A stretch of 64,000 nucleotides of DNA from JAHECQ01 sp047638695 (GTDB lineage: Bacteria; Actinomycetota; Acidimicrobiia; Acidimicrobiales; SZUA-35). Shown here one piece after another: positions 44,701 through 53,300 of the stretch (position 1 is the stretch's first letter; the number at the start of each line of letters is the position of its first letter). The notes under the pieces were generated by a model, which had not been told where the DNA came from, did not search any database, and worked only from the letters and a program-made list of their open reading frames with translations. Both the position numbers and the translations under genes were made by a program. The stretch covers positions 62,001-126,000 of the forward strand of contig JBLINY010000001.1 of assembly GCA_047638695.1 (NCBI GenBank), given 5' to 3'.

Positions 44701-47700
44701 CAATCGCCAATGTGAAGCGGTCGGCGGCCGACCTTGGCGTCGACTTCGAACTGCTCACCTCAGACACGATGAACGAGGTGTTTCGCGACAGCCTCGATCG
44801 TTTCTCGAACGTTTGTCACGGTTGCTATAAGACCATCTACACCCTGGCGACCCAGCGTGCCGTCGAGGTCGGTGCTCCCATGATCGTCACCGGCCTCTCC
44901 CGCGGCCAGCTCTTCGAGACCCGTCTGATTCCCGAGCAGTTCAGCGAGGGCCGCTTCGATCCTGATGCCATTGACGCGGCGACGCTCGAGGCCCGCCGGG
45001 CTTACCACCGGCTCGACGACGGCACGAACCGATTGCTTGATACGACCGTCTTTGGGCCCGATGTCTACGAGACCGGCGATGTGTTCGATCGTGTCGCTTA
45101 CGTCGACTTCTATCGCTACATCGACGTCGAGTTGGCCGAGATGTTCGACTTCTTGGACAACCGAGCTCCCTGGATTCGTCCCTCCGACACCGGACGCTCA
45201 ACCAACTGTCTCGTCAACGCCGCCGGGATACATACGCACATAACCGAGCAGGGTTTTCACAACTACGCGGAGCCGTACGCCTGGGACGTACGGCTTGGCC
45301 ACAAGACGCGGCACGAAGCAATGGACGAGCTGGCCGACCATCTCGACCTCGACGATGTTTCGAACATGTTGAGCGTTATCGGCTACGAGCCCGCTCCGCG
45401 AAGTTTGCTGACGGCCTGGCTTGAAACATCCGGTGACGAGTCGCTCGACGTCAACGAACTGCGCACCCTGCTCGCCGAGCGACTGCCATCACACGCGGTC
45501 CCGGCCGCCGTTGTCTTTGTCGACGAGATTCCCCTGAGCCTCAACGGAAAAGTTGACGCGAGCCGTCTGCCAGCACCCAAACGGGTGCACCGCGCCGGAC
45601 CATCTCTCTATGTTTCGGCCCAGTCTCCCCTCGAGGCCTCGATCGTGTCCGTGTGGGAACGGTTGCTCGGCGTCGAGCCGATTGGGGTTGACGACGACTT
45701 CTTCGCGCTCGGCGGTGACTCCCTGGCCGCCTTGAAGATGGTGGTTGGACTAAGCGCTGAGCTGGGCACCACCATCCGGGAAGAAGTGGCGTTCATCAAT
45801 TCGACCCCGCGGACTTTGGCTGAGGCGGTGGCACCGAGCCTCGCCGGTGCTTCAGTTGGTCAGGGTGTAGCTGTGGCTGCCGATCCGCCGGAGCCGACCC
45901 GCCGAGGGCAATCCGAGCGCCCGCCGCTGTCGAGTGGCGAAGAGGCAATTCTATTCGAGCACTACAGCGATGCAGACAACCCTCGCTACAACGTTGCGAG
46001 GCGGTATCGCGTCGACGGATCGGTCGACGCCGATCGCTTTATCGATGCCGTCCAGGTGGTGATGCTGCGCCATGTCCCGCTGCACTGGACCTTCTCCGAG
46101 CCTCGAAGGAAGCTGTCTGTCCGGGAGGCGCTGTCGGTATCGGTCCGACTTGGTCCCATCTCCTTCGATCAGTTTGCATGCGACTCGTCGGCTCTCCACA
46201 CCCAGGCCTTTGACCTCGACGACGGTCCTCTCGGTCGTTGTCTGGTGCAGGCACTCGAGGGTGGGGCTACCGGCATCACCCTGGTGTTTCATCACGCGTC
46301 CATTGACGCCGGAACGTTTGACGACTTGTGGGAACAGGTTGACCATGTCTATCGCGGTGGTTCGCTAGCCGATTTGCTCGGCGCCGAAACTCAGGCGATC
46401 GACTATGCCGACCACACGAGTTGGCAGCGCAGCCGAGATGAGCGGTTGGCTAGCGATGCCGAGTACTGGTCGGATGCTGAGCGAGCGGGAACAGCGTCGC
46501 TTCTCAACTTCGGTGGCTCTGCCAACGAACCCGACGGTTATGTCGAACAACCCGCCTCCTTCACTCTTGATCGGTTGCGAGCCGGTGCCGGCACCACCCC
46601 CTTTGCCACCGCGTTCACGGCCCTTGCAGCAACGCTTCGACAGCATGCCGACGGCGACCGGCTCGCTCTGTCGATCACGGCATCGACCCGCGATCACGCC
46701 ACCGCCGAGAACTTGGTCGGCTACTACCTCAACACTCTGCCGCTACTGGCGACCGTTGATGCCAACGCATCCCTGGCCCAACTGGGGTCGCACTGCAGCG
46801 CGCTGATTGCCGGGGCCCTTGGCCACCGGACCTACCCCTTTGCCAACATGGTTAGGGATCGGCGCCGTCTCGATTTGCCGCCACCATCGGCCAGCATGCT
46901 CCTGGCCTTTGAGGAGCTGGCGAATGCTCGACTCGGAACACTCGTCGCCGAGCATGCGGTCTTAGCAAGCGGGTCTGCGGTTACCGATGCCACGTTCTTC
47001 GTGCAAGGCCGAGGCAACGACGTGACGTTGGGTCTCGAGTATTCGGGTGCGCTCCTGAAGAGGGACGATGCGATCGCCTTGCTCGGGCAGTTCGATCATT
47101 TTCTGTTAGCGGCGATCGAGCGGCCTGAGGATCGTGTCTCGGCGGCACAGCTGATGCCGGAGCTCGATTCTTGGAACGACACGGCTCAGCCCTACAGCTC
47201 CGACGTCGCCGTCAACGACGCCTTCGAACGGCATGCCGCAGCGACGCCTGACGCCCTGGCCGTCGTGTGCGGAGAGACAACGCTGACGTACGGCCAACTC
47301 GAAAGGCGGGCTAACGTCCTGGCTCACCTGCTGATCGATCGGGGGGTAGAGCCGGGTGACCGGGTTGGGGTTGATGCTCGCCGAGGTCCCGACACGGTTG
47401 TTCGCGCTCTGGCGGTGTTGAAGGCGGGCGCCGTGTACGTGCCGATTGATCCCGATTATCCGCCGGCCCGCATCGCCCAGATCACCGAGGACGCCCAGAC
47501 TCGTCTCGTCCTCAGCCCCGAGGATGGGCTTCTGGCCGAGGCTGTCGCCGTCGAATCGGACCCCGGCCCGCCTTCGATCGTTCGCGACGACCAATCGCTC
47601 GCCTATGTGCTCTTTACGTCGGGATCGACCGGGCGCCCGAAGGGCGTGATGGTGAGTCACCGCAACATCATCGAGTCAACGGCGGCCCGCCAACGGGTGT

Positions 47701-50351
47701 ACGTCGAACCGGCTCGGCGCTTCTTGTTGCTGTCATCGTTCGCGTTCGATAGCTCGATGGTCGGCTTGTTCTGGTCTTTGTCCGAGGGGGGAATGCTGGT
47801 GCTCCCCGAGGTTGGGCGACACACAGATCCGCCCTACCTTGCCGATCTTGTGGAGCGCCAGCAAGTCACCCACCTGTTGGCGCTCCCCGCGCTTTATCGG
47901 CTTCTTCTCGACGATTCTGAAGCGGATCAACTGGCTTCTCTGACCACTGCGATCGTGGCTGGCGAGGCTTGCCCGAGCACGCTTGCGGCGGCCCATACCG
48001 ACCGATGTCCGAATGCCTCCTTGTGGAACGAGTACGGCCCAACGGAAGCCACCGTGTGGAGCCACGCCTACCGAGTTGTTCCTTCGTCTGCATCGGACGA
48101 AGATCACGGGGCTCTTCCGGTCCCAATCGGCAAACCGATCCCGAACATGATTGCCAATGTGCTGTCAGTTGATCAGTCAGCGGTGCCGATCGGTGAGCCT
48201 GGCGAGCTCTATCTTGGCGGGATTGGCGTAGCTCAGGGCTACCTAAAGCAACCCGAACGGACCCGGCAGTCGTTCGTGCGGTTACCCGACCCGCTCGATG
48301 ACGGCACGCTGCACTACCGCACCGGCGATCTTGTTCGATGGCTTCCTTCGGGAGATCTCGAGTTTCTCGGTCGGGTCGATCATCAGGTAAAGGTTCGCGG
48401 CTATCGAGTTGAGCTCGGTGAGCTTGAGGCGATCGCCGAGGCTTCGGAGTTGGTGAGCGAGGCGGTCGCCGCCGCTATTGAAACCCCAGCCGGGGGCAAG
48501 CAGCTGGCGCTCTGGGTAGGGGTACGGGCCGGCGCGGGTGGCAGCGCCACTGTCGCCGACCGAGCGGCTGATCTGGTGTCGTTGCGCAAGCAACTGGCTC
48601 GGGATCTCCCCGCCTTCATGGTGCCGGCGCATGTGGTCTTGATCGATCGTTTGCCCCGCACGCCGAATGGGAAGATTGATCGCGAGGCGCTTCCCGATCC
48701 CCGGCGTGTCGTGGCTAGTAGCGATGCCGAAGAGCTTGCGCCTCAGGAGGGGATCGAACAAACAGTTGCGGCCATCTGGGAGGAAGTCCTGGGAGTCGAG
48801 GCGATCGGGCTTGCCGATGACTTCTTCGAGTTGGGTGGGGACTCGATCATGAGCATCCAGATCGTTTCTCGGCTGCGACGCGCCGGTTGGCAGCTTTCGA
48901 CAAGAGATGTTTTTGAGTACCCGACGGTCGCCGAACTGGCGATGCGGGTCGAACCGCTGAGCTCGATCGGAGTTCATGCCGATCCGACTGATGCCGATTC
49001 GACGCACCCCGAGGCTGCTGATCAGGTTGTGGCTTCAGGTGTTGTGCCGTTGCTGCCCATACAGCGGTGGTTCCTGGCCCAAGGTCTTACCCAGCCAAAC
49101 CACTGGAACCAGTCGCGATGGCTCGAAGTAGCACCAACCATCGACCTCGAAAAGCTCCTCGGCGCAGTGCAGTGTCTGTCGGCCCAGCACGATGCGCTTC
49201 GGTTGCGTCTTCGACCGCCCACTGAACCGTTGCTGGTGCCACAGGAGCCCGTTGCTGTTTTGGTCGACGACGCGCCGATCCACACCGAATTCCACACCGG
49301 GGTTGTTGATACCGACCAGCGTCGAATTCTTGCATCGGCGGCTGAGTCCACTCTTGATCTCGTGGATGGCCCGGTCATGGCGGCGGTGGGGTTCGCGGCG
49401 GCAGAAGGCCAGCCGGCCCAGGTATTTGTGACGGTCCATCACCTCGTGATCGACGCCGTCTCGTGGGTCCCCCTGCTCGAAGACTGGACCGAATTCCATC
49501 AGGCCCGAGCGTTGCCGCAGAAGACGACATCGGTCAGACAGTGGGCTGAGAGCCTTGGCCCATGGGGTTCGAGCCCTGTGGCCGAAGCTGAGCGCTCACA
49601 GTGGCAGCAGCTGGCGGCAGGTCTGACGGTTGATCGTGGACGATCCATGGTCGAGGCCGACACCAATTTTGTGACGGTTGAGGTCGGATCGGACGTGGTC
49701 CAGTCGGCGGCCGAGCAACGGATTGTTGCCGCGCTGGGTCACGCACTCGGGGTGGTGGTATCCGAACCGTCTCCGACCCTGATGGTCGAAGGCCACGGTC
49801 GCCAGAGCGAGATCGCCCCCGGGTCCGATCTCTCTCGAACGGTTGGTTGGTTTACCACCCACCGTCCGGTGAAAGTTGCGGTGGGAGATGACGCTGGGCG
49901 CACGTTCCAATCCTTGCTCGAGGTGACACCAGCGGCGGCCAAGGGGTTGGCGTATGGCCTCACCGTCGATCCCGCGAGCGGTGATATTCCTGTCTTGGTC
50001 AACTATCTGGGCAGAATCGACCGGGCTACTGGCGCCACTGATGTCTTCACCTCGGTTGGTCCGCTCGCGGCAGGAATCGCCGCCGACAATCAGCGGCTCC
50101 ACCGGCTAGGGGTGATGGCATCGGTGAGCAACGACACGCTCACCCTCGTGTTCGATCACCATCCAGAACAGGTGCCGACGGACGTCGTGGTTGACCTAGC
50201 CGACAGCACCATCGCTGCTCTCAGGTTTATCGCTGCCAGCGATGGACCAGCTCCTGCCGCCGGCTCGGATACAGCAACGTTCGACCTGGTCGATCTGAGC
50301 GCCGAGGAGTTGAGTTCGCTTGGCGATGTACTCGATGCTCTCGACGACTAG
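41778..50351 (+). CDS. Nonribosomal peptide synthetase 1: C-A(PP-loop insertion)-PCP-C-A-PCP-E
   Basis: 2857 residues. The first C domain has HHIITDA at 148-154. A1 has TSGSTGEPKG at 588. After A8 a foreign domain occupies about 875-1195: a CxxC...CxxC zinc ribbon (from 877), the PP-loop SGGKDS at 942-947 and CxxC at 1013-1016. A1 then resumes with A9 LPSHAVP and A10 LNGKVD (Lys1258). PCP1 Ser is 1315. C2 has HHASIDAGT at 1505. A2 has TSGSTGRPKG at 1947. PCP2 Ser is 2356. The epimerase has HHLVIDAVSW at 2554, then EGHGR and VGWFTTHRP. By eye the A1 code is D-L-T-K-V-G-E-V-G (asparagine type) and the A2 code is D-S-V-L-I-A-E-V-W (unassigned). The two modules would add Asn, then a residue made D by the E domain. 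Confidence 0.93.
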   Translation: MNSTDSSSPASVSETAVLLRSGRPLTHAQRGLWISQQQNPTSPLQNMAEVAHITGAIDAHRLADAFATVVAASDVLRTRVTVEAGEPRVVVDPPSQRAVTEILPISRADVEAWCYARVRVPIDTGICGYDSVLLTHDDHSITWYLGLHHIITDATSSALVFNKTADAYAGSEVELDSYYRWADHRMDAGTNDRRTDRARAHWRDRPTAPSLGQLYAGDHPSTPVSHRVPVDVSSEVFDSLAERLRDDLRLLSTDLGWSTLLLTATSALLHRVGGLADFAVGLPVHHRNDVASREVLGPVMQVYPVDVHVAADDTFRSLYSRIARSVIRTLQHAAPVPPPPNPDYRVVMNLLPETEQQFFAGCPAEVSWIHPGATDPGHLMRVQFTRFGSEPELFLDLNEAAASPEQHSRATSHMRRLLTALAADPDQTIGSVVLPEAAELSSLDDWARGDSISADPPLVCPRLESALEGLDHEVLNHDGKCLVADDLWRRVVAYARWLRSQGVGKGTRVAIDLPRSNDAVVAIYATLLAGASYVPLDPAHPTERRRRLVERAGCMLTLDELPAIDTSGQPLIDWPLPTGDDEAYLLFTSGSTGEPKGVPILHRGLADYLAFALDRYIPKSEDRPVGALFTALTFDLTVTSLFGPIVAGGRLVVIQPDGPAGLRKLADRDDITWVKATPSHLELFVRLLDPSSTHGLRTLVVGGEAFGSRLAQKLWAALPDVDVFNEYGPTEAVVGCMIHRATPASVAGRSDVPIGGPAPGVELRILDSYDQPTPMGAAGELHIAHRGVTSGYLDTDDRSDQPFVEIEGTRFYRSGDLVRLRDDGTLSYLGRLDEQLKVGGIRLDPTEVEHALVAHPAVQRAVVRLWQPTGSNPTMHCVRCGLPDNVPGSSFDDDGVCSTCHSYEAIRHQADAWFRGQDDLLALKTKARADRTGRYDAVHLLSGGKDSTFALYKLVELGFDVLCLTLDNGFISDGAIANVKRSAADLGVDFELLTSDTMNEVFRDSLDRFSNVCHGCYKTIYTLATQRAVEVGAPMIVTGLSRGQLFETRLIPEQFSEGRFDPDAIDAATLEARRAYHRLDDGTNRLLDTTVFGPDVYETGDVFDRVAYVDFYRYIDVELAEMFDFLDNRAPWIRPSDTGRSTNCLVNAAGIHTHITEQGFHNYAEPYAWDVRLGHKTRHEAMDELADHLDLDDVSNMLSVIGYEPAPRSLLTAWLETSGDESLDVNELRTLLAERLPSHAVPAAVVFVDEIPLSLNGKVDASRLPAPKRVHRAGPSLYVSAQSPLEASIVSVWERLLGVEPIGVDDDFFALGGDSLAALKMVVGLSAELGTTIREEVAFINSTPRTLAEAVAPSLAGASVGQGVAVAADPPEPTRRGQSERPPLSSGEEAILFEHYSDADNPRYNVARRYRVDGSVDADRFIDAVQVVMLRHVPLHWTFSEPRRKLSVREALSVSVRLGPISFDQFACDSSALHTQAFDLDDGPLGRCLVQALEGGATGITLVFHHASIDAGTFDDLWEQVDHVYRGGSLADLLGAETQAIDYADHTSWQRSRDERLASDAEYWSDAERAGTASLLNFGGSANEPDGYVEQPASFTLDRLRAGAGTTPFATAFTALAATLRQHADGDRLALSITASTRDHATAENLVGYYLNTLPLLATVDANASLAQLGSHCSALIAGALGHRTYPFANMVRDRRRLDLPPPSASMLLAFEELANARLGTLVAEHAVLASGSAVTDATFFVQGRGNDVTLGLEYSGALLKRDDAIALLGQFDHFLLAAIERPEDRVSAAQLMPELDSWNDTAQPYSSDVAVNDAFERHAAATPDALAVVCGETTLTYGQLERRANVLAHLLIDRGVEPGDRVGVDARRGPDTVVRALAVLKAGAVYVPIDPDYPPARIAQITEDAQTRLVLSPEDGLLAEAVAVESDPGPPSIVRDDQSLAYVLFTSGSTGRPKGVMVSHRNIIESTAARQRVYVEPARRFLLLSSFAFDSSMVGLFWSLSEGGMLVLPEVGRHTDPPYLADLVERQQVTHLLALPALYRLLLDDSEADQLASLTTAIVAGEACPSTLAAAHTDRCPNASLWNEYGPTEATVWSHAYRVVPSSASDEDHGALPVPIGKPIPNMIANVLSVDQSAVPIGEPGELYLGGIGVAQGYLKQPERTRQSFVRLPDPLDDGTLHYRTGDLVRWLPSGDLEFLGRVDHQVKVRGYRVELGELEAIAEASELVSEAVAAAIETPAGGKQLALWVGVRAGAGGSATVADRAADLVSLRKQLARDLPAFMVPAHVVLIDRLPRTPNGKIDREALPDPRRVVASSDAEELAPQEGIEQTVAAIWEEVLGVEAIGLADDFFELGGDSIMSIQIVSRLRRAGWQLSTRDVFEYPTVAELAMRVEPLSSIGVHADPTDADSTHPEAADQVVASGVVPLLPIQRWFLAQGLTQPNHWNQSRWLEVAPTIDLEKLLGAVQCLSAQHDALRLRLRPPTEPLLVPQEPVAVLVDDAPIHTEFHTGVVDTDQRRILASAAESTLDLVDGPVMAAVGFAAAEGQPAQVFVTVHHLVIDAVSWVPLLEDWTEFHQARALPQKTTSVRQWAESLGPWGSSPVAEAERSQWQQLAAGLTVDRGRSMVEADTNFVTVEVGSDVVQSAAEQRIVAALGHALGVVVSEPSPTLMVEGHGRQSEIAPGSDLSRTVGWFTTHRPVKVAVGDDAGRTFQSLLEVTPAAAKGLAYGLTVDPASGDIPVLVNYLGRIDRATGATDVFTSVGPLAAGIAADNQRLHRLGVMASVSNDTLTLVFDHHPEQVPTDVVVDLADSTIAALRFIAASDGPAPAAGSDTATFDLVDLSAEELSSLGDVLDALDD
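44400..45362 (+). other. PP-loop ATPase domain embedded in adenylation domain 1
   Basis: This segment of NRPS1 (residues about 875-1195) begins MHCVRCGLPD, with a second Cys pair (CSTC) at the end of a GVC-type zinc ribbon. It continues with HLLSGGKDSTFALYKLVELG, LTLDNGF and VCHGCYKTIYTLA. This order is that of the N-acetyl-sugar amidotransferase (WbpG-like) branch of PP-loop ATP pyrophosphatases. Those activate a carbonyl oxygen by adenylation and replace it with nitrogen; other branches insert sulfur. No HisH/HisF-like ammonia source is encoded in the window. Confidence 0.85.
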
Positions 50352-50369
50352 AGCGAGCCGTTCCCCGTT

Positions 50370-53300
50370 TCAGATGTCTTGATCGGTCGTAGCGGCTCCA
50401 GAGGTAGGGGCAGGGAACCGCTGGCGTAGGTCAGCGGCGATGGCTTCGACGTTGGGTGCCAACAGCAGAGATGAATGGTCTCCGGGCACAGGGACCCGCT
50501 CCAACCGGTAGCTGTGGTCGCTCCACCCTCGATCGGGCTCGCGCCACGCATCGATGACATGAGCCTCGTACAGAACAATCTGAGCCGAGTACGGAGCGTG
50601 GTCGTAGCGGCTGCGGGCACCACGGATGTTGTCGCGTAGTTTGAGGCCGCGAAGGTTCTCGGCTTCCGCCCGATCCTTGGCCACCTTGGTGATGGCCCAC
50701 CACCATTCGTCGTCGTCGGAACCATCGGCCGCAATGAGGTTGACCTTGCGGCGTATCTCGCGCCGGGTGAGGCCCTCTCGAAGCGCCTGCGGGTCGGCGA
50801 GTGCCTTGGCCCGACCGCTTATGACTCGCAACAGTTGATGGCTGCGGCTCTCTTCCCTGACCGCTCCCAGCTTGTAGTGGTCGAACCAGACCATTGGGAG
50901 GACATCGTGCCCCTCAGCTATGAGACGCTGGGTCATCTCGTAGGCCACGGTGCCGCCTGCCGAATAGCCACCGATCAAGTAGGGCCCTGCGGGTTGCATC
51001 TGCAGCATCTCTTCGATGTAGGCCTCCGCCATCTCCTCTATCGAACGGTGCAGCGGCTGAGTGCCGTGCACTCCGCTGGCCTGGATCCCGACGACAGACC
51101 ACGTATCGCCGAGGGCGACGGCAAGATCGCGGTAGCCCACCACATTGCCGTACTCGCCGTGAACCGCGAACAAGCGCCGGTTAGCGCCCTCGGGATCGCT
51201 GATAGGCACGAGATAGCGCCAACCCTCAGATTCGAGGCGTTCCTCGATGAGGTGCGCGAGCCAGCTCACGTTTGGTTCGAGCAACAAGTTGTCGGGGGTT
51301 CCAGGTACCACCACGGTGTCGACCTTGGTAGCGACAGGTGACCATCGCGAGCGATCATCGAGGCGCGACTTCAGTTCGGGTGCCAGCAGAAGCGGCACCT
51401 TGCCGTCGGTCTCCGATGGTTCGAAGAACACAAGCTGCGCCGCGAGGCGAGTGTCCACTGCGTCAACGTCTGAATGCTGGACAGCGCCGTCAATGATGGC
51501 GACCAGCCCGACGGTCGAGCCCGCTGCGGCGAGTCGGCGCGCTACTCGAATGGCATGGGCCGCTTCCTCGCCATGGGCGAGCAGATCGATTGCATCACCG
51601 GTGCTGCCGTTTGCCGTTCGAACAAGGGCGGCTGTCGCTTCGACCTCGTTGCCAACCTCTATCTCGACAACGTTGGCCGATCCCGCCAGTCGGCGGCTGA
51701 GCGTCTCAAACGGCGAGCTCTCGTGAGGTGAGCCAGTCGCCCTGAGGAGGTACAGCGGCTTGGCCGACGAGGAGGTTGAACTCTCGCCAAGACCGAGGAG
51801 ATCAAGCATCGCCCTTGGTGTTGGGGCATCGAAGACTTCGGCAAGGGCCAAATCACGTGAGTACTCGCGGTCGATGCGAGAGAACAGGCGAACGGCCAGT
51901 AGGGAGTCGCCGCCGATCAGGAAGAAGTCGTCGTCGAGCCCAATTGCGTGTGCGCTCTCGAGGACGTCCTGCCACAAGCCGACCATCGTCTTCTCGACCT
52001 CGGTGGTCGCCGTGGCTCGCCGTGGTTCCTTTCGTGGGTCCTGTTGTGGCTCCTGTTGTGGGTCGCGGTCGAGTTCGGCAAGAGCGCCGCGATCGACCTT
52101 GCCCGTGGGCAGCAGCGGGAGACGCTCGAGCACAAACAGTCTCGATGGCACGAGGGCTGTCGGCAGGTTGTCCCGGGCCCAGTCGAGAATGGTCGGGGGG
52201 TCGATGGCATCGTCGGTGTCGACTGGCACGACGTGAGCCACAAGCTGGCGCCGGGTGTCGTCGCCGACGGAGCTGACCACCACCTCGCGAACGAGCGGAT
52301 GACGGGCGAGCTCTCCCTCGATCTCGCTGGGTTCAACCCGCACGCCGCGAATCTTCAGCTGCCGGTCTCGACGACCGAGGTACGACAACTGCAACGATTC
52401 GTCGCACCTGTTCCATCGGCCAAGATCTCCCGTGCGGTACATGCGGCGCCGCGTACCGTCGGGGGAGTCGGCAAGGAAGACGAAGTCGGCTTCGGTGAGC
52501 TCGGGCGATCCCCGGTAGCCGGTCGCGAGACCGGCACCGCCGACGAAGATCTCGCCCTCAACGCCGACGGGGACCGGCCGGCCCTGTTTGTCGAGAACAT
52601 CGACCGTCATGTTCGCCAACGGTCGACCAATCGAAACTGAACCTCCGGAGGCGACTGCGGCGTCAGCAGTAATTTCGCACCAGGTAGCGTCGGCCGTGCA
52701 CTCGGACATGCCGTAGAAGTTGAGCAACGAGACGCCGCGAAGCTGGTCGGCGACACGGTCGGCCAGCCGGCGTGACAACGTCTCGCCGGACACCGTGATC
52801 CAGCGCAAGGCCGTTTGGGCGAGGGCAAGGTCGTCGAGCAGCACGTCGAGGAGGGACGGCACAAGCGTGATTCGCCGGATCTTGTGTCGAGCGACGGCAG
52901 CTGCGAACAGGTTGGGGTCGGTGACATCAGCGTCGTCCAGCAGCACCACCTTTCGGCCGGCGATAAGTGGACCCCACAGTTCCCAAAGGTGATCGACGAA
53001 ATTCAACGTTGTTTTGGCCAGGCAAACCTCGTCGTCCGTCATTGGAAAGGCCGACAGCTGCCATCGGCAGCGGTTGATGATGCCCCGGTGGTGAATCTCG
53101 ACCGGCTTCGGGAGACCGGTCGAACCCGATGTGAAGATGATGCATGCGGCGCCGTCGGGGTCGACTTTCCTGCCGATCGTGTCGGCGACTGGTGCGTTGC
53201 CCGCCGACTGACCAGCACGGACAACCTCAGCTAGCCGATCGGGGGTAAGAAGTACCTCGACGCCAGCCCTGTTCTGGAGCTGGGTCTGACGAGTGGCGGG

